Shown here piece by piece: positions 25,389 to 33,205 of a stretch of 64,000 nucleotides of DNA. This DNA comes from Merismopedia glauca CCAP 1448/3 (GTDB lineage: Bacteria; Cyanobacteriota; Cyanobacteriia; Cyanobacteriales; CCAP-1448). The number at the start of each line of letters is the position of its first letter. The first letter of the stretch is position 1. The notes under the pieces are model-generated. The model was not told the DNA's origin, searched no databases, and worked only from the letters and a program-made list of their open reading frames with translations. A program made the position numbers and the translations under genes. The DNA is taken from the NCBI RefSeq assembly GCF_003003775.1, contig NZ_PVWJ01000008.1:1-64000 (forward strand), written 5' to 3'.

Positions 25389-26435
25389 TTACATTCGCGT
25401 TTGGCAAAATAAAGATAGCAGATGACAGCAATTGGCGATCGCTCCTAGATGAGCAATTTCGTAGCCGTGAGTGTTCTGGGTGGGAAAGGCTAAGCAAGCT
25501 GCTTTAGCTACGTGCCCAAATTTCATGGCAATAGAAGCATCGCTGCCAAATGAGTTTAAGATTGCCATTTGTAAAGGGATATTAGCCGATTGAGCTACTT
25601 CTTGCAGTTGTAAATTTAATCGTTCGTCATAAATTCCATAACTGTCTTGAGATAGCAAAACTGGTGCTTCTCCATCATCTATCGGATATTCTGAAGATAA
25701 CGGGCAAATTTCTAAGGCAATTAAGACATCAATTTTTTGCTGTTGGGTAAAGTATAAAGCACCAATCGCTCCTACTTCTTCTTTGGCTGAGGCGACTAAG
25801 TAAACATCTACGGGTGGATTTTGCAATCTTTCGGCTAAAGCCAGCAAAATTGCCACCGAAGCTTTATTATCCAGAGTATAGCTACCGATATAATCTTGCA
25901 AACGAATCGGCTGTTTGCGATGTTTACCCACCACTACCCTAGTTCCTGGACGAATTCCGGCTGTTTCTAGCTGTTGAGAAGTACATTTAGTCTCGATCCA
26001 AACATCTTCCCACTTCAGTGCTTTTTCCTCTTGATATACCTTTTGCGGAGATTGATGGGAAACGTGTCGAGAACCAAAAGAGAGGATACCGCTAATCGTA
26101 GCGCGATCGCCCAACAGATCTACTACTCCTTCCCCATATACCCAAGGGAAAGCACCACCCAACCGTTGTACTTCTACCCTTCCTTCAGGAGTAATATTTT
26201 TAACTATTGCCCCGATTTCATCTTTATGGGCAGTAATTGCTAAACTATAACTAGAATCAATTCCAGGAATTTTGGCGATCGCATTTCCCGCTTCATCTAA
26301 CCAAGCTTCTACTCCCAGATCCGCAAACTTTTGCATAATCAGGCGATCTACTTCAGTTTCCATCCCACTAGGGGAATGATGCATCACGAGTTCGGTAATA
26401 GAATCAAACAGGCGATCGTAGTTTAAAAAAGGCAT
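25389..26435 (-). CDS. M42-family metallo-aminopeptidase
   Basis: 348 residues. Metal ligands of the M42/M20-like fold are visible: AITAHKDEIGAI (His), YTLDNKASVAILLALAERL (bridging Asp), ASAKEEVGAIGA (catalytic Glu pair), ALEICP, and a late His in NTHGYEIAHLG. The N-terminal substrate-side HHSPSGMETEVD is typical. Family members are cytosolic dodecameric di-metal aminopeptidases (glutamyl aminopeptidase, endoglucanase M-like). A MITE copy lies about 20 bp upstream of the start, so its promoter region has been altered. Confidence 0.88.
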   Translation of the reverse strand: MPFLNYDRLFDSITELVMHHSPSGMETEVDRLIMQKFADLGVEAWLDEAGNAIAKIPGIDSSYSLAITAHKDEIGAIVKNITPEGRVEVQRLGGAFPWVYGEGVVDLLGDRATISGILSFGSRHVSHQSPQKVYQEEKALKWEDVWIETKCTSQQLETAGIRPGTRVVVGKHRKQPIRLQDYIGSYTLDNKASVAILLALAERLQNPPVDVYLVASAKEEVGAIGALYFTQQQKIDVLIALEICPLSSEYPIDDGEAPVLLSQDSYGIYDERLNLQLQEVAQSANIPLQMAILNSFGSDASIAMKFGHVAKAACLAFPTQNTHGYEIAHLGAIANCCHLLSLFCQTRM

Positions 26436-26455
26436 AAGCTATTACCTATAATGTT

Positions 26456-26586
26456 GGCATTGCTGATTTGAAGTATGAATTGTTGATGGTTGATTGTTAA
26501 TTGTTGATTGGGTTTTGTTTTACCCTGATCTCTCACTCTTCCCACTTGGGGTGTCAACCTAGTTCATACCTTGATTCAGCAACGCC
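26456..26586 (-). mobile_element. MITE family GGCGTTGCTGA, copy B, with 8-bp target duplication
   Basis: 131 bp with ends GGCATTGCTGATTTGAAGTA(TGAA) and TTCATACCTTGATTCAGCAA(CGCC), imperfect inverted repeats of 24 bp. It is flanked on both sides by ATAATGTT (26448-26455 and 26587-26594), a perfect 8-bp target-site duplication. The interior matches copy A in inverse orientation, including CACTTGGGGTG and the TTGTTGAT heptamer tract. It has no coding capacity and must be mobilised in trans. It sits between divergent peptidase and CYTH genes. Confidence 0.85.
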
Positions 26587-26687
26587 ATAATGTTGAATCT
26601 GGAACAAGTTAAACTTCAATTTCCAGAAACAGCCAGGGGTTGGAGCTATAATTTGGATTGGGGATGAGGGAGCAATTATATTCCATT

Positions 26688-27182
26688 ATGGCTGTTGAGA
26701 TCGAACGTAAATTCTTAGTCAATAGTAATGAGTGGCGATCGCTAGCTCCTGGTACGTTATATCGTCAAGGATATATCCCCACTAATCCAGATGTAACCGT
26801 CAGAGTGCGTTTGGTGGGGGAGCAAGGCTATTTAACGATTAAAACCCCCTTAACTGCCATATCTAAAGCCGAATACGAATATCCAATTCCCCTGAGCGAT
26901 GCTCAATCGATGATCGATAGTGCCTGTAAATCGCTAATAGTTGAAAAATACCGCCATAAAATTCCTTTTGGTGGTTTAGTTTGGGAAGTAGACGAGTTTA
27001 TTGGCCAAAATGCTGGATTAATCCTGGCTGAAGTAGAAATTCCCACCGAAGATTTTGCAGTAGAGTTACCCAACTGGAACCTGCAAGAAGTGTCAGGTGA
27101 TCGCCGTTATTACAATCATTACTTAGCTCATCATCCCTTTCAAACTTGGAAAAATTATGACTCTAAGCAGTCATGTCTTTAA
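26688..27182 (+). CDS. CYTH-domain triphosphatase
   Basis: 164 residues from ATG 26688. The signature EIERKFLV stands at the N-terminus (residues 4-11), followed by VTVRVRLVGEQGYLTIKTP with alternating basic residues of the triphosphate tunnel, then EYEYPIPLSDAQ, KYRHKIPFGGLVWEVDEF and AEVEIPTEDF. CYTH enzymes hydrolyse inorganic tripolyphosphate or thiamine triphosphate, and some are class IV adenylate cyclases. For short bacterial members inorganic triphosphatase activity is the usual finding, but the substrate is not determined by sequence alone. The 5' side is occupied by the MITE. Confidence 0.85.
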   Translation: MAVEIERKFLVNSNEWRSLAPGTLYRQGYIPTNPDVTVRVRLVGEQGYLTIKTPLTAISKAEYEYPIPLSDAQSMIDSACKSLIVEKYRHKIPFGGLVWEVDEFIGQNAGLILAEVEIPTEDFAVELPNWNLQEVSGDRRYYNHYLAHHPFQTWKNYDSKQSCL

Positions 27183-27324
27183 TTTACTCGGTAAAGCTTG
27201 AGAATACTTCTGTGTTAGTCTTTCCTCTGAAGCAGCAACCAATATTTTTATAAGCCGTCAAAGATACAATATCCGTACCTAATTTTGCTCAAAAGTTGCG
27301 GCTCACTGTAGGAGAGTTATTTGC

Positions 27325-28770
27325 ATGGCTAAATTTCCAGAAAAATGGTCTAGTTTTGGGGCTAAAACCACTATTTATCAGTATTTGACCATATTTTTGT
27401 CCTGTACATCATGCCTTAATTCTCGTGCAGATTTATCTTTATCTCAAGTAACTCCTGAAGCTACACCACCTCTCATACCTCAAGAAGTTATCCAAGCGCA
27501 CCCAGTCAGAACTTTACCAGGTAAGTTAGATTCTATCCCTACATTTAATAGTAATAGCCCAGAAGTTGTCCAAAGCGAAGGAATTCTGGTATCTACATTG
27601 CCCTCTACTGGAAAAAATACACCAAAAGCTCATTTAAACTTTCCTTTGCGGGGTAGATTCGATGTCTTTGCTCATCATATTGCCAAAGGAACTTCCCCTT
27701 TAGATTTACGCACCCTGTATTTAGGAATTATCGTTCATAATCCCAATCGACAAGCCCTTAAAATAAAGGTTTTGCAAGCAGCTAGCTACTTAAGTCAGCC
27801 GGATGCGCCATTTATTGAGTTACCACCTTACACAGATAACGCTCAAGGAACAGTATATGCTGGTCCTGGCGATCGCGTGATGAATGATGTTCTGCGTGGG
27901 TTGCGAGAGGCTGAGTTTCCCTCCCAAGTCGTCATTCCTCCCCAGGGATACGCCATGTTACTCAATCACCCTATTCCTACTAAAACCTTCATCCCGCCTT
28001 TAAATGGACGTTCTACCTTGATGCGGTTGCGGACTAATCGCCAGGTGTATGTAGCTAGTCTGGCTATGTTTGCTAAATCTAACCCTGATGGGAGCGATCG
28101 CCCTCCTACATTAGCAGAATGGCAAGAACTACTCAAATCTGGCAACTTAGTCACCCCTAGAGACTTAGCACCCACTCCCCCAGATGAAAAAGGTAAGATT
28201 ATCTACGGTAGAGTTGCTGGTGTGGCTGCTGGTTCTGTCTGGAAAGGGAAGTTAGTCGATCCAAACAGTCAATATTTAAGCATCCCTAAACCTGATGGCG
28301 CATATTCATACCCAATAGCAACTGTACCTGGGGGAACTTTAGGAACCAGTCAAATCCAAAGCGCGCCGATGCTAGTTCGTTACCCAGATACAGCTTACCG
28401 CGCTCATGGTAACTATGGAATTGAATACAGCCTGAGTTTACCTTTAAAAAATACTACACAGCAGGAGCAAAAAGTCACGATTGCGCTCCAAACTCCTATA
28501 AAAGCCGATTTAATCTCCCAAGGCTTAAGATTTTTAGAACCACCAGCCAAACAAACTTGGTTTCGAGGAACTGTACGACTTCAATATCAAGATGACTCAG
28601 GTTTAGTTCAGGATAAATACATTCATCTAGTGCAAAAACGAGGTCAATCAGGACAACCTCTGGTAAGTTTAAAGATGCCAAAAGGCGATTCGCGTCTAAT
28701 TAAAATCAACTTCCTCTACCCTCCAGATGCTACCCCTCCACAGGTGCTGACAATTAAAACTGAACCGTAA
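27325..28770 (+). CDS. DUF3370 exported protein
   Basis: 481 residues. N-terminal hydrophobic segment (IYQYLTIFLSCTSCLNSRAD) is a probable signal sequence. Blocks such as HPVRTLPGKLDSIPTFNSN, LNFPLRGRFDVFAHHIAKG, TLYLGIIVHNP and VLQAASYLSQPDAPFIELP fit the cyanobacterial DUF3370 family. Downstream, YRAHGNYGIEYSLSLPLKN suggests a second beta-rich domain. Function is unknown; localisation is presumably periplasmic or outer-layer. A 16-bp perfect hairpin follows 6 bp after the stop. Confidence 0.75.
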   Translation: MAKFPEKWSSFGAKTTIYQYLTIFLSCTSCLNSRADLSLSQVTPEATPPLIPQEVIQAHPVRTLPGKLDSIPTFNSNSPEVVQSEGILVSTLPSTGKNTPKAHLNFPLRGRFDVFAHHIAKGTSPLDLRTLYLGIIVHNPNRQALKIKVLQAASYLSQPDAPFIELPPYTDNAQGTVYAGPGDRVMNDVLRGLREAEFPSQVVIPPQGYAMLLNHPIPTKTFIPPLNGRSTLMRLRTNRQVYVASLAMFAKSNPDGSDRPPTLAEWQELLKSGNLVTPRDLAPTPPDEKGKIIYGRVAGVAAGSVWKGKLVDPNSQYLSIPKPDGAYSYPIATVPGGTLGTSQIQSAPMLVRYPDTAYRAHGNYGIEYSLSLPLKNTTQQEQKVTIALQTPIKADLISQGLRFLEPPAKQTWFRGTVRLQYQDDSGLVQDKYIHLVQKRGQSGQPLVSLKMPKGDSRLIKINFLYPPDATPPQVLTIKTEP

Positions 28771-28775
28771 ATGAA

Positions 28776-28819
28776 GTACAGACGTAGCACTTCGACTTCG
28801 CTCAGTGCTACGTCTGTAC
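28776..28819. terminator. 16-bp perfect hairpin behind the DUF3370 gene
   Basis: Arms GTACAGACGTAGCACT and AGTGCTACGTCTGTAC enclose a 12-nt loop, 6 bp after the stop. No T run follows. The arm core CAGACGTAGCA/TGCTACGTCTG recurs inside the pbpC coding region at 54948-54968, so this is a dispersed palindrome that may also terminate transcription. Confidence 0.55.
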
Positions 28820-28903
28820 AGAAGTCAGAAGTAAACTAAGTCTGTAAACTAAGTTTAGTTTGAAATGTAAGCGATATGCTTCCAGCACGCTGCGCGATCG
28901 CCC

Positions 28904-28938
28904 CTCTTCCTTCTTCCCTCTTCCTTCTTCCTTCTTCC
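28904..28938 (+). repeat. heptanucleotide tandem repeat (T/C)TCTTCC x5
   Basis: Five consecutive heptamers CTCTTCC/TTCTTCC directly in front of the threonine aldolase ATG at 28948. A related tract lies at 57164-57194. The 7-bp unit fits the short tandemly repeated repetitive (STRR) class known in cyanobacteria. Confidence 0.8.
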
Positions 28939-28947
28939 TTATTAAAT

Positions 28948-29991
28948 ATGAACTTTGGTAGTGATAATGTGACTGGGGTAGCTCCAGAGATTATGGCGGC
29001 ATTAGTTGCGGCTAATCAAGGTGCGGCTATTCCTTATGGTGATGATGAATCCACTCACAGATTACAAGAAATATTTTCCCAGTTATTTGAAACTGAAGTG
29101 GTAATATTTCCAGTAGTCACAGGCTCTGCGGCTAATTCGCTGGCTTTATCAGTAATAACGCCATCTTTTGGGGCTATTTATTGCCATGAAGATGCCCATA
29201 TCAATCAAGATGAATGTGGTGCGCCAGAATTTTATACTGGAGGAGCAAAGCTAGTTACCTTAAAAGGTGAAGCTGGCAAAATCTCAGCGACGGATTTAGC
29301 TCAAAGGTTAGCTACAGCCGGAACTGGGGTGGTGCATCGGGTACAACCAGCAGCAGTAAGTATCACCCAAGCCACAGAAGCAGGAACGGTTTATAGTTTA
29401 GAAGAGATCGGGGCGATCACTCAAGTCACCCATTCCCATAACCTGAAGCTACACGTAGATGGCGCTAGATTTGCTAATGCACTCGTCACGTTAGGCTGTA
29501 CCCCAGCAGAAGCCACTTGGAAGGCTGGTGTGGATGTCTTATCTTTTGGAGCCACCAAAAATGGGGCAATGGCAGCAGAAGCTGTCATCTTCTTTCAGCC
29601 AGAGTTAGCTAAAACATTTGGTTACCGTAGAAAGCGTAGTGGGCATTTACTTTCAAAAATGCGCTTTTTATCCACCCAACTAGAAACTTATATCAAAGAA
29701 GATCTATGGCTCAAAAATGCCACTCATGCTAACCTCATGGCAAATCGGCTAGCGACAGAGTTAGCTGCCATTCCAGGGCTAGAATTACGATATCCAGTGG
29801 CAGCCAATGAGATCTTCATCTACTTACCAGAAACCGTAATTAGTGAGTTATTTGCAGAAGGGTTCAAATTCTATCGCTGGGAACCAGGAGGAGATCTCAG
29901 TTTAGTGAGGTTAGTCACGGCTTTTGACACTGAACCAGAGGCGATCGCAGCTTTCGTCGAAACCGTTAAATCTTGCCTCATCGTCTCATAA
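28948..29991 (+). CDS. ltaE: low-specificity L-threonine aldolase
   Basis: 347 residues from ATG 28948, chosen because MNFGSDNVTGVAPEIMAAL matches the family N-terminus (D-N-x-T-G) and the upstream in-frame region is repeat DNA. PLP-dependent fold type I: VTGSAANSLALSVI, AHINQDECGAPEF, the HVDGARFANAL motif (Asp contacting PLP), and the lysine in LSFGATKNGAMAAEAV. It cleaves L-threonine or allo-threonine to glycine and acetaldehyde. Its ribosome-binding region is overlapped by the heptamer tract, which could make expression vary with copy number. Confidence 0.88.
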   Translation: MNFGSDNVTGVAPEIMAALVAANQGAAIPYGDDESTHRLQEIFSQLFETEVVIFPVVTGSAANSLALSVITPSFGAIYCHEDAHINQDECGAPEFYTGGAKLVTLKGEAGKISATDLAQRLATAGTGVVHRVQPAAVSITQATEAGTVYSLEEIGAITQVTHSHNLKLHVDGARFANALVTLGCTPAEATWKAGVDVLSFGATKNGAMAAEAVIFFQPELAKTFGYRRKRSGHLLSKMRFLSTQLETYIKEDLWLKNATHANLMANRLATELAAIPGLELRYPVAANEIFIYLPETVISELFAEGFKFYRWEPGGDLSLVRLVTAFDTEPEAIAAFVETVKSCLIVS

Positions 29992-30253
29992 AAATAGCAG
30001 CCAAATTGGGCTGCCAAAGAAGGATGCATGAGTGGTTAACATTTAAAATATAAGTTTTTCAACTATAACTACCTTGGGTTACCGTTTTTGATACGCAGGA
30101 CAACCAAGAGAAACAACAACTCAATATTCGCTACTAAAGACGGCAGGGCAAACGCTTGAAAATTATTGAACCAGGATTTTGAGAAGATAGGTATCATCCC
30201 ATCTTGCTTTCTTAAGCTTTGCTTCGATACCTGCCTTGTTCGTGGTATTACTC

Positions 30254-31507
30254 CTAAAGCCCATCAACTTCAGGAGTTACTGGCATTACCTTGAATTCAG
30301 CAACTGCGGGTTGGGGTTCCCAGCGCTCTAACATCACGGCATGAGCCGTATTCCCCACCACATTCAGCAACGTATGAAAACTATCCATCAAGCGATCTAC
30401 TCCAGCCAAAATCGCCACTCCTTCCAAGGGCAAGCCAGAAGCAGTAAAAATAGTTGCCATCATCACAATCCCGGCACCAGGTACACCTGCCGTACTAAAG
30501 GAAACTAGCAAGGTACTCAAGACTACAGCTAACAAGAGACTGGGCGTGAGCGGCACATCATAGAGTTGCGCCACAAACAAAGCATTAAAGCCCTGTCCAA
30601 CAGCCATACCATCGCGTTTGAGGGCAGTGCCCAAAGGAATAGCAAAACTGGCGATTATCGGCGAAAGTCCATACTTTTCTTGAGCATTTTGCAGTGCTAA
30701 AGGCAAGGCAGCATTCGAGCTAGCCGTACCAAACGCCAGGGTCAAACTGGGAGCAAAGCTGCGGAAAAAGTGAAGCGGCTGGGCTTGGAAAATACCTAGC
30801 AAGAGTCCATAAACCCCAATCATCAGAACTATCGCCAAGACAACACCAATCATATACGTCAGTAACTTACCCAAAATACCGATTCCCTGCACCGCAATGA
30901 CAGAACTTATGAGAGCAAACACCCCGACAGGCGCAGTATAAAGAATTAAAAACAGGATTTTTTCACTGATGATATAAACACTTTCAAGAAAGGCTACAAA
31001 AGGTTTGGCGCGATCGCCCGCCTGTTGAATACCCATGCCAATCAGGGCACTGGAAAAGATGGTTTGGAGCAAATTTCCCGAACTGAGCGCTCCGAGAGGA
31101 TTTGTGGGAATCAGACCGACCAGCCAAGCAATTAAGTCAGGGGACTGTTCTGTTGGTTGGATCTGGGTTTGAGCTAAGCCAATAGTGGCTGTACCCGGAT
31201 GCATCACAATGGCGGCGATTATGCCTAACCCCACAGCAACGATACTGGTGAGGACATAGCTGAGCAGAAGTTTAGCCGTGTAGCGTCCGACCTGGGAGGC
31301 ATTTCGGATGCGAGTCAGGGCTAAAATTAGTGAGGAAAAGACGATGGGCACTACCACAAATTGAATTAAGCGCAGAAATGCTTGCCCCAAGGGAGCCAAG
31401 AGGTAAAGATTCAGAGGCTCAACCCAGGTAGGAAAGGCTTCGTGCAAGATGGCACCAAAGCTCATCCCAGCCGCTAGAGCCAGCAGAACGATCGTGGAAA
31501 GGTTCAT
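30254..31507 (-). CDS. dicarboxylate/amino acid:cation symporter (DAACS, GltP/DctA type)
   Basis: 417 residues with about eight membrane helices and two re-entrant loops. The serine-rich HP1 motif is LAFGTASSNAALPLALQN. The TM7-type motif is followed by SFAIPLGTALKRDGMA, and the HP2 loop is STAGVPGAGIVMMATIF. Family members import glutamate, aspartate or C4-dicarboxylates with Na+ or H+. The final segment LAGVDRLMDSFHTLLNVVGN contains the D-x-x-x-D and N of the substrate/cation site. The exact substrate cannot be deduced. Monocistronic. Confidence 0.9.
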   Translation of the reverse strand: MNLSTIVLLALAAGMSFGAILHEAFPTWVEPLNLYLLAPLGQAFLRLIQFVVVPIVFSSLILALTRIRNASQVGRYTAKLLLSYVLTSIVAVGLGIIAAIVMHPGTATIGLAQTQIQPTEQSPDLIAWLVGLIPTNPLGALSSGNLLQTIFSSALIGMGIQQAGDRAKPFVAFLESVYIISEKILFLILYTAPVGVFALISSVIAVQGIGILGKLLTYMIGVVLAIVLMIGVYGLLLGIFQAQPLHFFRSFAPSLTLAFGTASSNAALPLALQNAQEKYGLSPIIASFAIPLGTALKRDGMAVGQGFNALFVAQLYDVPLTPSLLLAVVLSTLLVSFSTAGVPGAGIVMMATIFTASGLPLEGVAILAGVDRLMDSFHTLLNVVGNTAHAVMLERWEPQPAVAEFKVMPVTPEVDGL

Positions 31508-31697
31508 GAAAATTGAATAGGGAAAACCATAGCTTCTTAGCCTAGCAATTGCTAGATTACTAGTTTGTGTCGTCTGCTATACATTTCCCTGTTTTTACAG
31601 ATTGTCCAAATTCAGAATCTTGACCTCGGAGAAAATCGTCGGGAATATCCACTTGCCGACTGTTGAGAAGAACTACAGGCTTTTCACTGCGCCGTTG
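31508..31697. other. intergenic region with possible gene relic
   Basis: No intact gene. On the minus strand a short open stretch (PVVLLNSRQVDIPDDFLRGQ) has coding character but no start and no recognised family. Confidence 0.25.
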
Positions 31698-32105
31698 TTA
31701 TGTGTGAATTGACGCAAATTTGGCGAATACTTCAGCTTCTGTCATCTTCAAGGTTTGATTAGCAAATTCATAGTAACTAGGTTTCCTGTCTATAAAGATT
31801 TGCTCTTTGAACTCAAACTCAATTTCATTCGGAAAAAGACCTGCTGGGACAAAATATTCATTGGTAGCCAATAACCTGTAGAACATATGCGTACCGCATT
31901 CACTACAAAAAGCTCTTTCAGCCCATTCTGAGGATTTATACACTTTTAGTCGCTCAAAGCCATCTATCTGCACATCTGATCCGCAAAGTACACTTAATGC
32001 TGGACCACCTCCCCATCGGCGACACATTCCGCAATGACAGCCCTCTAAGCTGGTTTTGTCTGCTGTTCTGATGGTTATGGCACCGCAAAGACACTTACCA
32101 TCCAT
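31698..32105 (-). CDS. GFA-family zinc protein (CENP-V/GFA domain)
   Basis: 135 residues, a single GFA domain. Zinc ligands are in CLCGAITI, the pair CHCGMCRRWGGGP, and AFCSECGTHMFYRL. Founding members catalyse glutathione adduct formation with formaldehyde (Gfa), but most family members have no assigned reaction. No formaldehyde or glutathione genes adjoin. Intact and of standard length. It is followed upstream by the P450 relic, which suggests this spot has lost or gained genes. Confidence 0.88.
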   Translation of the reverse strand: MDGKCLCGAITIRTADKTSLEGCHCGMCRRWGGGPALSVLCGSDVQIDGFERLKVYKSSEWAERAFCSECGTHMFYRLLATNEYFVPAGLFPNEIEFEFKEQIFIDRKPSYYEFANQTLKMTEAEVFAKFASIHT

Positions 32106-32153
32106 TCCTCTCTCCTCTATTTCCCGCGATCGCTACCTGATTTTGGCACATAA

Positions 32154-32315
32154 CTACACCGTTAGGCTTTCTAACTGCCTTTTGCCCCCACCAAAAGGCA
32201 AATCCTCAAAAGGGGAAAATTGACCCTCTAAAAAGCGTTCTGGTCGGAAATGCTCGGGATCTGGGTAAATACTTTCCCGACGATGAGCGAGATAAAGAGA
32301 GCCAATGGGGACATT
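32154..32315 (-). pseudogene. C-terminal fragment of a cytochrome P450
   Basis: The minus strand from 32315 encodes 53 codons: NVPIGSLYLAHRRESIYPDP, then EHFRPERFLEGQFSPFEDLP and FGGGKRQ, ending in TAG at 32154-32156. These are the P450 elements before the heme-binding loop: the PERF motif (FRPERFLE) and the start of the heme signature (PFGGGKRQ for FGGGxRxC). The frame then goes off and the heme-ligand cysteine is missing. No P450 N-terminus exists: the preceding DNA is the GIY-YIG gene, whose stop overlaps the fragment. It resembles cyanobacterial CYP110-type sequences. A decayed remnant, not functional. Confidence 0.75.
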
Positions 32316-32959
32316 CAACTGTCAACCACAGTACTCCAATCATCATTCTCAACCGCCGCTTCTAATTTTCGACGACGCTCAGCCATTTTGTCATCCTGTA
32401 AATCGTTCTTCTCTAATTCATCAATGAGGGTGGGATCTGCCATTGCCTTGCGTAACTTGAGCTTCTTGTCTTCGTGGGCATTGCGCTCAGATGCTGACAT
32501 GGCTGACTGGGCTGCCTCGCCGACTGTACTGGCCCAAGATAACTGTGACTGAAGATTCCCAGGCGGAACGCTCTTGAGCGCGGCAATCCACTCATCTCGC
32601 AATGCTTCCATCGCCTGACGTTTGGGAAACTTGAATGTCTGAACTCGCAGAAAAGCTACGACTTCGGTGCCATTTTGGGCAATATGTCCCTCCACAGATT
32701 GTCGTATATCCCGTGAGTAGCCAACGTACTGGGTTTGGCGCTCACTGTTTAAAACCGCATAAACTCCAGCTACTTTCACGTTGTTTGTGAGCGATCGCCA
32801 TTCTTCTACCGATATTACCTCAGTTCCGTCACGATCTAGCGTCATAGATGCGGTCGCTGAGGTATGCTCATCATCAGAAGTGTACAAAAAACTGTGCAGT
32901 CCTTGATGAGCCACCGGAACGTTTTGATGTTCAATGGGGATATTATTTTCAGATTCCAT
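32315..32959 (-). CDS. GIY-YIG nuclease-domain protein
   Basis: 214 residues. A GIY-YIG-like core spans about 63-120: VAGVYAVLNSERQTQYVGYS (G-V-Y ... Y-V-G), then RDIRQSVEGHI and FKFPKRQAMEALRDEWIAAL, with the late Glu of the active site. The C-terminal third is a charged helix rich in Lys, Glu and Asp. The N-terminus (about 60 residues) is unrelated. Such stand-alone proteins occur in many cyanobacteria with unknown roles. Its last codons overlap the P450 relic, and it could have landed there by insertion. Confidence 0.75.
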   Translation of the reverse strand: MESENNIPIEHQNVPVAHQGLHSFLYTSDDEHTSATASMTLDRDGTEVISVEEWRSLTNNVKVAGVYAVLNSERQTQYVGYSRDIRQSVEGHIAQNGTEVVAFLRVQTFKFPKRQAMEALRDEWIAALKSVPPGNLQSQLSWASTVGEAAQSAMSASERNAHEDKKLKLRKAMADPTLIDELEKNDLQDDKMAERRRKLEAAVENDDWSTVVDS

Positions 32960-33205
32960 AGGATACTCAGAGCTTAATTGAGAACGATCCTACCTCTATT
33001 TCATGCCTGACGGGGTGACAAAAGAGCGATCGCTAAACTCTTGGGGTGGCAATCCTACTAAAGGTAGATATTACCTGGAAAGACTTGATTAAAGGTTTAA
33101 AAATGTTGTTAAATGAGCGAGACTTGAGTCGATCTTTAACTAGATGCTGCTCTGGCAGAAGAGTCTACCAAAATAAGATGTATTCAATTGGAGATCCGCT
33201 CTGAG

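Noticed and set aside
29999-30030. GCAGCC...GGCTGC hairpin after threonine aldolase as terminator
   Set aside because: No T run follows on the plus strand. On the minus strand an A/T run follows, but it lies about 230 bp beyond the transporter stop, so the assignment is unclear.
31560-31690. Possible antitoxin-like relic on the minus strand (PVVLLNSRQVDIPDDFLRGQ)
   Set aside because: No start codon, no partner toxin and no confident family match; mentioned only as a possible relic.
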